This document shows positions 11,950 to 20,660 of a DNA stretch of 64,000 nt, piece by piece; within the stretch, counting starts at the first letter, position 1, and every line of letters begins with the position of its first letter. Below the pieces are notes generated by a model. The model was not told where the DNA came from. It saw nothing but the letters and a program-made list of their open reading frames with translations, and ran no database searches. The translations under genes were made by a program, and so were the position numbers. The DNA lies in the NCBI RefSeq assembly GCF_001905795.1, contig NZ_LIXJ01000003.1, positions 248,001-312,000 of the forward strand, written 5' to 3'. This DNA is from Streptomyces sp. CB01580. GTDB taxonomy: Bacteria; Actinomycetota; Actinomycetes; Streptomycetales; Streptomycetaceae.

Positions 11950-12840
11950 ATGCGCGCCCGACGAGCCGCCCGCCCGACACGTCCGGGCGCGGTGTTGCCG
12001 GCCGTGGTCCTGGCCCTGCTGGCCCTGCTGGCCGGTTGCACCGCCGCCCCGGAACCCGGCGGGACGTCCGCCGCGAGTTCCGGGAAATCCGGTGAGAAGA
12101 CCGGGGAGAAGCCCGGTGGGCAGGAGGCGCGTTGGCGGCCCGAGCCCGGCACTGGCTGGCAGTGGCAGCTCTCCGGCAAGCTCGACCCCACGGTGGACGT
12201 CCCCGTGTACGACATCGACGGCTTCGACCACGGGGCGCCTGCCGTAGCCGATCTGCACCGCAGGGGCCGCAAGGTGATCTGCTACCTGTCCACCGGGGCC
12301 TGGGAGGACTTCCGCCCCGACGCCGGGAAGTTCCCGAAGTCGGTGCGGGGCGAGAGCAACGGCTGGGAGGGGGAGTGGTGGCTCGACATCCGCCGCACCG
12401 ACATCCTGGAACCGCTGATGGAGAAGCGGATCGAGATGTGCGCGGAGAAGGGCTTCGACGCGGTGGAGCCCGACAATATGGACGGCTATCGCAACCGTAC
12501 GGGCTTCCCGCTCACCGCCGCCGACCAGCTGCGCTACAACCGGCTCATCGCCCGGATCGCCCACCGTCACGGACTCGCCGTCGGGTTGAAGAACGACCTC
12601 GGCCAGATCCCGGAGCTGGAACCGGACTTCGACTTCGCGGTCAACGAGCAGTGCGCCCAGTTCGAGGAGTGCGACGCGCTGACCCCCTTCGTGAAGGCGG
12701 GCAAGGCCGTCTTCCACGTCGAGTACGAACTGCCGGTCGCCCGGTTCTGCGCCGACTCGAAGCGGCTGGGCCTCAGTTCGCTGCGGAAGAAGTACGACCT
12801 GGGCGTGTGGCGTCAGGAGTGCCCGCAGGCCCGGCCGTAG
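11950..12840 (+). CDS. GH114-type (endo-alpha-1,4-polygalactosaminidase-like) lipoprotein
   Basis: 296 residues from the ATG at 11950, preceded by GGGGGAGA. It has an arginine-rich N-terminus, a hydrophobic stretch and the lipobox LLAGC, so it should be exported and lipid-anchored. After a Gly/Lys-rich linker the TIM-barrel-like GH114 domain follows: VPVYDIDGFDHG, VICYLSTGAWEDFRPD, WWLDIR, FDAVEPDNMDGY (likely acidic catalytic residues) and GLAVGLKNDLGQ. Family members cleave galactosaminogalactan-like polymers or have unknown substrates. The longer upstream frame lacks any signal peptide logic and is rejected. The stop codon lies inside a short tandem duplication. Confidence 0.88.
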   Translation: MRARRAARPTRPGAVLPAVVLALLALLAGCTAAPEPGGTSAASSGKSGEKTGEKPGGQEARWRPEPGTGWQWQLSGKLDPTVDVPVYDIDGFDHGAPAVADLHRRGRKVICYLSTGAWEDFRPDAGKFPKSVRGESNGWEGEWWLDIRRTDILEPLMEKRIEMCAEKGFDAVEPDNMDGYRNRTGFPLTAADQLRYNRLIARIAHRHGLAVGLKNDLGQIPELEPDFDFAVNEQCAQFEECDALTPFVKAGKAVFHVEYELPVARFCADSKRLGLSSLRKKYDLGVWRQECPQARP

Positions 12841-12905
12841 TCCCCGCCCCTCGCGCAGGGGCCGGGGCCCGGCCGTAGTCCCCGTCCCCCGCACAGGGGC
12901 CGGGG
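12830..12905. repeat. 38-bp tandem duplication spanning the GH114 stop codon
   Basis: CCCGGCCGTAG occurs at 12830-12840 (including the real stop) and again at 12868-12878. The following roughly 27 bp are also near-identical, giving two direct copies with a 38-bp period. Each copy contains a small GC hairpin (CCCCTCGCGCAGGGG type) that may help terminate transcription. Confidence 0.65.
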
Positions 12906-12939
12906 GGACGGTCATGGCCCCGCCCGTCGCACGGGGGAC

Positions 12940-13722
12940 CTATCCGAGCGCGAGCACCACCAGCGCCGTCGTCGCCGCCGTCTCGGCCAGGGCCCCGAAG
13001 ACGTCCCCGGTCACCCCGCCGAAGCGCCGGACGCAGTGCCGCAGCAGCAGGTCGGCGGCGGCGAGGGCGGCCAGTACGGCGAGCGCGTGGTGCGCCGCCG
13101 CCCCGTACCCGCCCAGCGGCGCACCCGCCCCCGCGCACGCCGCGACCACCACGACGCCCGCCGCCACCGCCCCCGCCACCGGGACGGTCCCGGCCACCGC
13201 CGCGCCCAGACCCTCCGGACGCGCCGCGGGCACGCCCCGGCGGGAGGCGAGGGTGAGCGCCAGCCGGGCCGCCACCGCGGCGACGACCGCCGCCACCGCG
13301 CCGTGCGCCCAGCCCCGCCCGTACGACTGCTGGAGCACCGCCACCTGGGCCAGCAGCACGAACAGCAGCGTGATCACGCCGAACGGGCCGATGTCCGACC
13401 GCTTCATGACGCGCAGCGCCTCGTCGGCCGGCTTGCCGCTGCCCAGACCGTCGGCGGTGTCCGCGAGACCGTCCAGATGCAGCCCCCGGGTCAGCACCGC
13501 GGGCACGGCGGCGGACGCCACCGCGGCGAGCAGCGGCCCGGAGCCGAGCAGCAGCGGCAGAACACCGGCCGCCGCCGCGAGCACTCCCACCACGAGACCG
13601 GCGAGCGGGGCGCACAGCATCCCGGCGCGGGCGGTGTCCCGGTCCCACCGGGTGACGCGGACGGGGATCACGGTCAGGGTGCCGAAGGCGAAGCGCGGGC
13701 CGTGGCTGTTCAGGAAGGTCAC
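12940..13722 (-). CDS. cobS: Adenosylcobinamide-GDP ribazoletransferase (cobalamin synthase)
   Basis: 260 residues from a GTG at 13722; a longer frame exists, but this start gives the family-typical opening into RFAFGTLTVIPVRV. It is a polytopic membrane enzyme that joins adenosylcobinamide-GDP and alpha-ribazole in the last step of the nucleotide-loop assembly. The diagnostic acidic motif HLDGLADTADGLGSG, with conserved aspartates for Mg binding, is present, as is the GPFGVITLL segment; the rest is Ala/Val-rich membrane helices. cobT and cobU lie a few kilobases away on the same strand, but not in one operon. It is divergent from the membrane-protein gene with only 67 bp between starts. Confidence 0.93.
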   Translation of the reverse strand: MTFLNSHGPRFAFGTLTVIPVRVTRWDRDTARAGMLCAPLAGLVVGVLAAAAGVLPLLLGSGPLLAAVASAAVPAVLTRGLHLDGLADTADGLGSGKPADEALRVMKRSDIGPFGVITLLFVLLAQVAVLQQSYGRGWAHGAVAAVVAAVAARLALTLASRRGVPAARPEGLGAAVAGTVPVAGAVAAGVVVVAACAGAGAPLGGYGAAAHHALAVLAALAAADLLLRHCVRRFGGVTGDVFGALAETAATTALVVLALG

Positions 13723-13789
13723 GGCGCGCAGGCTAATCGCTGCGACCGGCCGATAGATTGGACGGAGGCCGGATGAAACACGGCCAACC

Positions 13790-14596
13790 ATGACGAACCA
13801 TGACGAAAGCGGCTTGTCGGGGGTGGGTGGCATGGGTCACTGGTTCGACCGGAACGTCATCGAGCCGGGGAAGCTTCCCCTGCTCCTCGCGCTGGCCGCC
13901 TTCGTGCTCACCTTCGCCGTCACCCGGGTCGTCACCCGGATGATCAGGGCGGGGAAGGGCCCCTTCCGCAACATCACGCCCGGTGGGCTGCACGTCCATC
14001 ACGTGGTGCCGGGCGTGGTGCTGAGCGTCGTGGGCGGCTTCGGGGCGGTCGCGAGCGGACGCCACGGCATCAGCGCCGCGGTGTGTGCGGTGATCTTCGG
14101 CACGGGCGCGGGGCTGGTGCTGGACGAGTTCGCTCTGATCCTTCACCTCGACGACGTGTACTGGACCGAGGAGGGGCGGCAGAGCGTCGAGGTCGTGGTG
14201 CTCACCGCGGCGCTCGTGCTGCTGGTCCTCGCCGGGTTCTCGCCGCTCGGCGTGAACGAACTGAGCAGTGACGAGCAGATGAGCAGGCTCGGGGTCGCCC
14301 TGACCCTGATCGTCAACTTCTGCTTCGTGCTGATCGCCCTGTTCAAGGGCAAGGCGCGGATGGCGGTGCTCGGCACCCTCGTCCCGTTCGTCGCGCTGAT
14401 CGGCGCGATCCGGCTGGCCCGGCCGACCTCGGTGTGGGCGAGGCGGTTCTACCGCGGGCGGCACCGGGCCCGCGCCCGGGCGGTGCTGCGCGCCTACCAC
14501 CACGACGTGCGCTGGGCGGGGCCGCGCCGCAGACTTCAGGACCTCATCGGCGGCGCGCCGGACCGGGTCCCGGCCCGCGGACGGCGCGACTCCTGA
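13790..14596 (+). CDS. Polytopic membrane protein, conserved in streptomycetes
   Basis: 268 residues with six predicted membrane segments (about 30-50, 75-95, 100-125, 150-170, 185-205, 210-230) and an Arg-rich cytosolic tail. Polar landmarks inside the membrane region include GGLHVHHVVPG and VLDEFALILHLDDVYW, suggesting a metal- or proton-interacting site, but no family with known function is recognised. The last 61 bp overlap, tail to tail, the gene on the opposite strand. Start: ATG at 13790; a later ATG (MGHWFD) is also possible. Confidence 0.75.
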   Translation: MTNHDESGLSGVGGMGHWFDRNVIEPGKLPLLLALAAFVLTFAVTRVVTRMIRAGKGPFRNITPGGLHVHHVVPGVVLSVVGGFGAVASGRHGISAAVCAVIFGTGAGLVLDEFALILHLDDVYWTEEGRQSVEVVVLTAALVLLVLAGFSPLGVNELSSDEQMSRLGVALTLIVNFCFVLIALFKGKARMAVLGTLVPFVALIGAIRLARPTSVWARRFYRGRHRARARAVLRAYHHDVRWAGPRRRLQDLIGGAPDRVPARGRRDS

Positions 14597-15279
14597 GCGC
14601 GGTGGTCCGCGTCACGGCCCCGGCGCCGGTGCCGGGCGACCGTGACGACGCACAGCACGAGCACCGCGGCGATCGCCGCCAGATGCTCCTTCCCGGCCAG
14701 GTTGTTCTTGAGGAACACCTCGACCACCATCGCCACGATCACCAGCCCGCCGGTGAACCACGCCCGGTAGACGCAGCACACGTACACGGCGAGACCGACC
14801 ACCGCGGCCGACGGGCCGGTGTCGACGATCCGGGCGTCGGACGCGGGCAGCCCGAACGGCCCGTCCGGGCCCAGGGCGATGCCGATCCGCGCGTACAACG
14901 TCCCGGCCAGGGTGGTGACGTACGCGACGGCGAGCATGCGCCACCGGCCCAGACAGATCTCGGCGATCCCGAACACCACCAGGATCTGCGCCAGCGCCCC
15001 CCACACCGGCAGGTCGAGCGCCGGGACGAACAGCGACAACGGGGTACGCAGCAGGGCCGCCCAGAACGGGTCCTCGGCCCGCACCGCCCCCAGCGCCCGC
15101 ACCGCCCCGACCCCCCAGGGCCGGCTCTGCACCGCGTGCAGCAGCGCCGTCAGGCAGACCGCGGCGAGGGTCAGGGGGACGGCCCGCAGCCGGGCGGCCA
15201 CGAGCCCCGCGCGCACGGTCCGCGCCAGTGGCTCCCACTCGCGTCGGGCCGCCCCGCGCAGTCTGCGGCCGGGTCTCAT
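14536..15279 (-). CDS. Rhomboid-like membrane protein, partner of the LPG-synthase-like gene
   Basis: 247 residues from the ATG at 15279, which overlaps the stop of the upstream gene in an ATGA, indicating translational coupling. It has about six hydrophobic segments with the layout of rhomboid-like proteins, but I see no GxSG nucleophile motif, so proteolytic activity is doubtful. The C-terminus is basic (RHRRRGRD) and cytosolic. The close coupling to a lysyltransferase-domain protein suggests a role in membrane lipid modification or transport, which is inference. Its 3' end overlaps the convergent gene by 61 bp. Confidence 0.72.
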   Translation of the reverse strand: MRPGRRLRGAARREWEPLARTVRAGLVAARLRAVPLTLAAVCLTALLHAVQSRPWGVGAVRALGAVRAEDPFWAALLRTPLSLFVPALDLPVWGALAQILVVFGIAEICLGRWRMLAVAYVTTLAGTLYARIGIALGPDGPFGLPASDARIVDTGPSAAVVGLAVYVCCVYRAWFTGGLVIVAMVVEVFLKNNLAGKEHLAAIAAVLVLCVVTVARHRRRGRDADHRAQESRRPRAGTRSGAPPMRS

Positions 15280-17078
15280 CCCCCCGCCCCGAGCTGCGAG
15301 CGGTGCAGCCACTTCGGCAGTCCCGGCGCCTCCAGGAACCCTTCGGCGCGGCCCGCGGCCAGACCGATGCGGGGCAGGTCGGCACTCTTTTCGAAGAGCA
15401 TGAAGCGCGGCTCCCAGATCGGCCGGTACTTGGCGTTGGCACGGTACAGCGACTCGATCTGCCACCAGCGCGAGAAGAAGCCGAGCATGGAGCGCCACAG
15501 CCGCAGCACCGGTCCGGCGCCGAGCCGCGAACCCCTCTCGAAGACGGACCGGAACATCGCGAAGTTGAGCGAGACCTGAGTGATCCCGATCTCCTCGGCG
15601 CGTCGCAGGAGTTCGATGACCATGAACTCGACCAGCCCGTTCTCGGAGTCCCGGTCACGGCGCATCAGGTCCAGCGAGAGACCGTGCGGCCCCCATGGGA
15701 CGAAGCTCAGCAGCGCCCGCAACCTGCCGGGGCCGCCCTCCTTCCCGGGCGCGTCACGGCATTCGAGTATCACGCACCGGCCGTCGGCCGGATCACCGAG
15801 CCGGCCCAGCGCCATCGAGAAGCCGCGCTCGGTCTCCCCGCCCCGCCAGTCGTCGGCGCAGCGCACCAGCTCGGCCATCTCGTCCGCCGGGATGTCCTCG
15901 TGCCGGCGCACGGTCACCGTGTACCCGGCCCGTCGGACCCGGTTGTACGCCTGGCGCACGGTTCGCATCGCCCGGCCCTCCAGGGTGAACTCGGCGGTCT
16001 CCACGATCGCCTCGTCGCCCAGCTCCAGCGCGTCGAGGCCGTGGCGCGCATAGATCGTGCCGCCCTCCTCGCTCGCCCCCATCACCGCGGGGATCCAGCC
16101 GTGCTCGCGGGCCTCGTCCAGCCACGGGACGATCGCCCCCGGCCATGCCTCCGGGTCGCCGATGGGATCCCCCGAGGCCAGCGAGACCCCGCCGACCACC
16201 CGGTAGGCGACGGCCGCCTTGCCGGTCGGCGACCAGACGACGCTCTTCTCCCGGCGCAGCGCGAAGTAGCCCAGCGAGTCCCGTTCCCCGTGCCTGTCGA
16301 GCAGCGCCCGCAGCCGGGCCTCGTCCTGCGGAGTGATCGGATCGACCGCCCGACGGGACCGGAACGCCGCGTACACGACGGCGATCAGCAGCAGCGTGGA
16401 GAGGATGTTGATGGTGACGTCGACCCAGCCGGGCGTGGTGATCCCGTCGTAGTGCACGTCGTTCTCGGCGATCGACACCAGGCGCAGCGTGCCGTAGCGC
16501 CAGCGGTCCAGGAACGTCGAACGGTACTCGTCGTGGGCGGTGTTGGTGAGGGTGACCAGGCCCGCGGCGATCAGTGAGGTGACCAGCAGTCCGCCGCCCG
16601 CGACGAGGGCGGCCAGCTTCGGGTTGGACCGGTCGCCCTTCGCGTAGAACTCGCGCCGTCCGAGGAGCAGCGCCAGGACGAACACGGCGGTCAGCGCCAG
16701 CGACACCCAGTTCTGCGGGTACCGCCGCACCTCAGGGAACGGGATCACCAGCGCGAAGAGCAGCAACAGCAGGCTGCTCACCACCATGTTCACGATCCAC
16801 GCGGCCCGCTTGCGGCGGCGCATGGTGATCGCCAGGAAGAGTGCGACCACCCCGGAGGAGAATCCCGCGGTGAGCAGGTAGGGGGTGAAGAGGTTCGCGG
16901 TGTTGTGGCGACGCAGGTCGTTGCCGAGGGTGACCCAGACCGCGCTCAGGAAATTGATGAACGAGACGACCCGGAGGTACCAGATGGTGTACGCGGCGCA
17001 GCGGCGTGACCGGACGGTGCTCGGTGCCCGGGTGCCGTCCCGCCCGGATTCCACGGTGGACAATCGGACCTCTCCCAT
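15276..17078 (-). CDS. Phosphatidylglycerol lysyltransferase-domain membrane protein (MprF C-terminal type)
   Basis: 600 residues. The N-terminal half (about 30-240) holds several membrane helices; the C-terminal half (about 250-590) is a GNAT-fold DUF2156/LPG-synthase domain, with DEARLRALLDRHG, VAYRVVGGVSLASGDPIGD, LVEFMVIELLRRA and VSLNFAMFRSVFERG as family landmarks. Such proteins transfer an aminoacyl group from aminoacyl-tRNA to phosphatidylglycerol, lowering surface charge and cationic peptide sensitivity. It is shorter than full MprF, and the large N-terminal flippase seems reduced; the coupled membrane protein downstream may compensate. cobT lies 114 bp upstream on the same strand. 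Confidence 0.85.
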   Translation of the reverse strand: MGEVRLSTVESGRDGTRAPSTVRSRRCAAYTIWYLRVVSFINFLSAVWVTLGNDLRRHNTANLFTPYLLTAGFSSGVVALFLAITMRRRKRAAWIVNMVVSSLLLLLFALVIPFPEVRRYPQNWVSLALTAVFVLALLLGRREFYAKGDRSNPKLAALVAGGGLLVTSLIAAGLVTLTNTAHDEYRSTFLDRWRYGTLRLVSIAENDVHYDGITTPGWVDVTINILSTLLLIAVVYAAFRSRRAVDPITPQDEARLRALLDRHGERDSLGYFALRREKSVVWSPTGKAAVAYRVVGGVSLASGDPIGDPEAWPGAIVPWLDEAREHGWIPAVMGASEEGGTIYARHGLDALELGDEAIVETAEFTLEGRAMRTVRQAYNRVRRAGYTVTVRRHEDIPADEMAELVRCADDWRGGETERGFSMALGRLGDPADGRCVILECRDAPGKEGGPGRLRALLSFVPWGPHGLSLDLMRRDRDSENGLVEFMVIELLRRAEEIGITQVSLNFAMFRSVFERGSRLGAGPVLRLWRSMLGFFSRWWQIESLYRANAKYRPIWEPRFMLFEKSADLPRIGLAAGRAEGFLEAPGLPKWLHRSQLGAGG

Positions 17079-17192
17079 GAAAAGCGATCATATGGTGCAT
17101 CGCGTCGTGTGAGAGAGCGGGGCCGCGGCCGATGTCCGTCGACCACGGTCCGCCGGATCCGCCGGCCGCCGATCAGGGCCCCGCCGGGCCGG

Positions 17193-18356
17193 TCAGCCGA
17201 CGGCCGTCCCGCCGGTCCTCCCACCGACGCCGTTCCTCCCCTCGGTCCCGGCGTCCTCGCCCTCGCCGCTTTCGGTGTCCTCGCCGGACTCCTCGCCGGT
17301 GTCGCCCTCCTCGGCGTCGGACGCGCGCTCGGGGAGCTCCGCCGCCAGCGCGGCCGCGGCCCGGACCAGCGGGAGCGCGAGCAGGGCCCCGCTTCCCTCG
17401 CCCACGAGGACGCCGTGATCCAGCAGCGGGTTGAGCGCCATCCGGTCCAGGGCCTTGGCCTGTGCCGGCTCACCGCTCGCCTGGCCCGCCAGCCACCAGT
17501 CCGGCGCCCGGAAGGCCGCCCGCTGGCCCACCAGCGCACAGGCCGCCGAGACCACACCGTCCAGGATCACCGGCAGCCTGCGCACCGCGCACTGGAGCAG
17601 GAACCCGGTCGTCGCCGCCAGGTCCGCCCCGCCCACCGCGGCCAGCAGCTCCAGCTGGTCGCCGAGGACCGGCCTGGCCCGCCGCAGCGCGTCCCGGATC
17701 GCCGCGCACTTGCGCATCCACGCCAGGTCGTCGATGCCCGCTCCGCCGCGCCCGGTGACCACCGAGGCGTCCGTGCCGCACAGCGCCGCGATCAGCGTGC
17801 CCGCCGCCGTCGTACCGCCCACGCTCAGATCGCCCAGCACCACCAGGTCCGTGCCCGAGTCGGCCTCCTCGTCGGCGATCGCCATGCCGAGCCGTACCGC
17901 CCGCTCGGCCTCCTCGGCCGTCAGCGCGTCCTCGACGTCGATCCGGCCGCTGCCCCGCCGCACCCGGTGGCGGACCACGGACTCGGGCAGCAGCTCCGGA
18001 TCGCAGTCCAGTCCGGCGTCCACGATCCGCACCGGTACGGAGAACTGCCGGGCCAGCACGGCGAGCGGGGTCGCGCCCTCCAGCGTGGCCCGCACCAGTT
18101 CGTGCGCGCTGCCGGCCGCACGCCCCGAGACCCCCAGCTCGGCCACCCCGTGATCACCGGCGAAGAGCACCACGCGCGGCCGCTCGATGGCCTTGACCGG
18201 AACGGACTGCTGGGCGGCCGAGAGCCACTCGCCCAGCTCGTCCAGGCGGCCGAGCGCGCTCGGCGGGACGACCAGGCGCTCCCGGCGTTCCTCGGCATCG
18301 CGCCGTACGCCGCCGTCGGGGCGTTCGATCAGGTCGGAGAAGTCGTCCAGATTCAC
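17193..18356 (-). CDS. cobT: Nicotinate-nucleotide-dimethylbenzimidazole phosphoribosyltransferase
   Basis: 387 residues. It activates dimethylbenzimidazole with nicotinate mononucleotide to form alpha-ribazole phosphate for the cobalamin lower ligand. Visible family blocks are LGRLDELGEWL, VVLFAGDHGVAELGVS, ADEEADSGTDLVVLGDLSVGG region, GRGGAGID and ALNPLLDHGVLVGEGSGALLALPLV near the C-terminal end of the enzyme core. After the core there is an unusual tail of about 45 residues rich in Glu/Asp/Gly/Thr (EEGDTGEESGEDTESGEGED) not needed for the fold. Product feeds CobS in this window. Confidence 0.93.
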   Translation of the reverse strand: MNLDDFSDLIERPDGGVRRDAEERRERLVVPPSALGRLDELGEWLSAAQQSVPVKAIERPRVVLFAGDHGVAELGVSGRAAGSAHELVRATLEGATPLAVLARQFSVPVRIVDAGLDCDPELLPESVVRHRVRRGSGRIDVEDALTAEEAERAVRLGMAIADEEADSGTDLVVLGDLSVGGTTAAGTLIAALCGTDASVVTGRGGAGIDDLAWMRKCAAIRDALRRARPVLGDQLELLAAVGGADLAATTGFLLQCAVRRLPVILDGVVSAACALVGQRAAFRAPDWWLAGQASGEPAQAKALDRMALNPLLDHGVLVGEGSGALLALPLVRAAAALAAELPERASDAEEGDTGEESGEDTESGEGEDAGTEGRNGVGGRTGGTAVG

Positions 18357-18513
18357 GGGATCTGCCTCGCGGGTCGATACGTCGGTGATACGTGATGGGG
18401 CCGCGGGCCCGGCGGCGGGCCCACTGCGGAACAGTACCCGGAGCGTTTCCGGTCCCCGGCCGCCACGAGGCTCCGCGTCCGGCGCGGTGCCCGGCCGTCG
18501 TGCGACGGCCGCG

Positions 18514-19368
18514 TCATCGCGGGGCCGGACCCGTGTCCCCGAAGTCCCCGAACCCCAGCCGCGTGATCGCGGGCGTCAGCGCCCGCACCCCCGGCAGCAG
18601 CGACTGGAGCCGGATCAGTTCGCCCATCGCGCCCCGCCCGCGCGGCAGCCGCAGCGCCCGCACCTCGGTGATCCCCGGATGGGCGCCGCGCAGCTTGGGC
18701 CGCTCGCCGGGGTCCATCGCCCAGCGCATCGGCGGAATGGTCATCCCGCCGACCCGCCACCGCCCCGTCAGCGTGTACCCGGCCGGACGGCGGGCCATCG
18801 AGTCCAGGACGAGGACACCGCCGGGCAGCCGCTCGGCACAGGCGGCGAGGATCCCCCGCACCTCCGCCGGACGCAGATACATCAGCAGCCCCTGCGCCGT
18901 GACGACGACGCCGCGGCCCCGCGGGTCCTCGATCTCGTCGAGCCAGGCCGGATCGGTCGCCGAGCGGGCCAGGACGCGCGACCGGTCCGAGGCCGGCAGC
19001 AGCTCCCGGCGCAGTTCGGCGACCTCCGGGAGGTCCACGCTCAGCCAGTTCAGCAGACCGTTGTCGACCCGCCAGAAACCGGTCTCCAGGCCGTCCCCGA
19101 GCGCGACCACGGTGGCGCGGGGCCGTTCGGCGAGGTACGCCTGCACGGCCAGGTCGAAGCAGCGCGAACGCAGCCCCTGGAGCTGCGAGTAGAACGCGTT
19201 CGGGCGGCCGAACCGCTCCTCGAAGGGGTAGTCCAGCGCCTCCATCAGCCGGAGCGCCATCGGATCGTCCAGCACCGGATAGCGCCGTCCCGCCTCGTAC
19301 GCCCGGTTGTAGAGGGTCCACAGCAGGGTCTCGGGGACCCCGCTCAGCATCGGTCGTATCCGCGCCAT
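18514..19368 (-). CDS. Class I SAM-dependent methyltransferase, LCM/TcmP type
   Basis: 284 residues from the ATG at 19368, preceded by GGAGGAG. The N-terminal part (ETLLWTLYNRAYEA, VLDDPMALRLMEALDYPFE) and the SAM-binding core (VVALGDGLETGFWRVDN, LSVDLPEV) match the leucine carboxyl methyltransferase/TcmP O-methyltransferase group. GVVVTAQGLLMYLRP is the typical post-core segment. The substrate is unknown. It sits between cobU and cobT on the same strand (89 and 157 bp gaps), so coexpression with cobalamin genes is possible without implying a corrinoid substrate. Confidence 0.82.
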   Translation of the reverse strand: MARIRPMLSGVPETLLWTLYNRAYEAGRRYPVLDDPMALRLMEALDYPFEERFGRPNAFYSQLQGLRSRCFDLAVQAYLAERPRATVVALGDGLETGFWRVDNGLLNWLSVDLPEVAELRRELLPASDRSRVLARSATDPAWLDEIEDPRGRGVVVTAQGLLMYLRPAEVRGILAACAERLPGGVLVLDSMARRPAGYTLTGRWRVGGMTIPPMRWAMDPGERPKLRGAHPGITEVRALRLPRGRGAMGELIRLQSLLPGVRALTPAITRLGFGDFGDTGPAPR

Positions 19369-19457
19369 GACCGCTCCTCCTCGTCCTGGTCGTTCTCCTC
19401 GTCCCCTCCTCGCGTACGTCCGTCGTCGCTGCGCTCCGGCCGCTGTCGCCGTCGCCG

Positions 19458-20660
19458 TCAGCCGCGCAGCGTCAGCGCCTGACCGGCCACGACCAGCAGC
19501 ACCTGTTCGCACTCGTCGGCGAACGCCGCGTTCAACCGGCCCAGTTCGTCACGGAACCGCCGCCCGGCAGCCGTCGCGGGCACCACGCCCGAGCCGGTCT
19601 CGTTGGTCACGGCGACGACCGTGCGGCGCGTCCCGCGCACCGCGGCGACCAGTTCGGCGGTCCGCTCGCGCAGCGCGCTGCGCCCGCCGCCCGCCCACGC
19701 CGTGTCGTCCCAGGCGTCCACCCGGTCCATCGCGTCCGTCAGCCACAGCGACAGACAGTCGATCAGCAGCGGGGGACCGTCCGACTCCAGCAGTTCCACC
19801 AGCTCACAGGTCTCCTCGGTGCGCCAGGCGGCGGGCCTGCGCTCCCGGTGCAGCCCGATCCGGACCGCCCACTCCGCGTCCCCCTCCCGGGTCCCCCCGG
19901 TCGCCACGTACACCACCTCGGGGTACGTCTCCAGGCGCCGCTCGGCCTCCACCGACTTCCCGGACCTGGCACCACCCGTCACCAGGGTGCGCCGGGGCGT
20001 CCGGGGCGGCGTCCGGTACTCGCCCACCACCAGCGTCGTCCCGTCCGGCACGGCCCGTGCCCCGGCGGTCGCGAGCCGCCGGTCCAGCTCGGCGCCGGGC
20101 GGTGCGTCGTGGTCCACGTGGACGGCGATGATCTCGGTGTGCGGGCCGATCGCCTCGACGGCCCGCAGCCGCGCCACCGCGTCCGGCCGCCCGACCACGT
20201 CCCCGACCACGGCGTCGTACGGCTGCGCCACCCGGTCCGTGAGGCCGGACGGAGCCGCGCCGGGCGGCAGGTAGAGCAGCCGGACACCCTCCGGCCCGGT
20301 CACCTCGTAACCCGTCCCCGGGGCGTCCATCGCCACCGCCCGCACCCGGTGTCCGCTGATCAGCGTCAGCTCCCGTCCGTCCGGCACCCGACCCGCGGGA
20401 GGCAGCCCGGCGGGCAGCTCCACGGCGGGCCCGTCGTGCGGATGGGTGAGCAGCACCTGCCGTACCCCGGTGAGCGAGTGGCCCGCGCGGGCGGCGGCGA
20501 ACACGGCGCCGGGTGTGAGGTCGAGCAGCAGCGCGTCGTCGACCAGCAGCGCGGTCGCCGCCCGCGAACGCGTTCCACGGGCGGTCGCGCAGGCGGCACA
20601 GGGGCATTCGGGCCTCGGCAGCCCGTCGGGGGCGCCGGTGCCGAGCAGAGTCAGTTCCAC
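19458..20660 (-). CDS. cobU: Adenosylcobinamide kinase/guanylyltransferase with N-terminal metallo-beta-lactamase-like domain
   Basis: 400 residues from a GTG at 20660. The C-terminal half (from about 225) is CobU: P-loop LVTGGARSGKSVEAER, YVATGGTREGD, LLIDCLSLWLTDAM and VVAVTNETGSGVVP, the kinase and GMP-transfer motifs that phosphorylate and guanylate adenosylcobinamide. The N-terminal half (1-215) resembles an MBL-fold hydrolase of the PhnP type, opening LTLLGTGAPDGLPRPECPCAAC with the paired cysteines, but the metal motif is degenerate (THPHDGPAVEL rather than HxHxDH), so it may be structural. The fusion is seen in other streptomycetes as far as I recall. Confidence 0.88.
   Translation of the reverse strand: MELTLLGTGAPDGLPRPECPCAACATARGTRSRAATALLVDDALLLDLTPGAVFAAARAGHSLTGVRQVLLTHPHDGPAVELPAGLPPAGRVPDGRELTLISGHRVRAVAMDAPGTGYEVTGPEGVRLLYLPPGAAPSGLTDRVAQPYDAVVGDVVGRPDAVARLRAVEAIGPHTEIIAVHVDHDAPPGAELDRRLATAGARAVPDGTTLVVGEYRTPPRTPRRTLVTGGARSGKSVEAERRLETYPEVVYVATGGTREGDAEWAVRIGLHRERRPAAWRTEETCELVELLESDGPPLLIDCLSLWLTDAMDRVDAWDDTAWAGGGRSALRERTAELVAAVRGTRRTVVAVTNETGSGVVPATAAGRRFRDELGRLNAAFADECEQVLLVVAGQALTLRG

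Noticed and set aside
8310..11980. A single 1202-codon frame joining lpdA and an upstream open region
   Set aside because: Open upstream only through lack of stop codons; the GGAGG-preceded GTG at 9760 gives the correct dihydrolipoyl dehydrogenase N-terminus.
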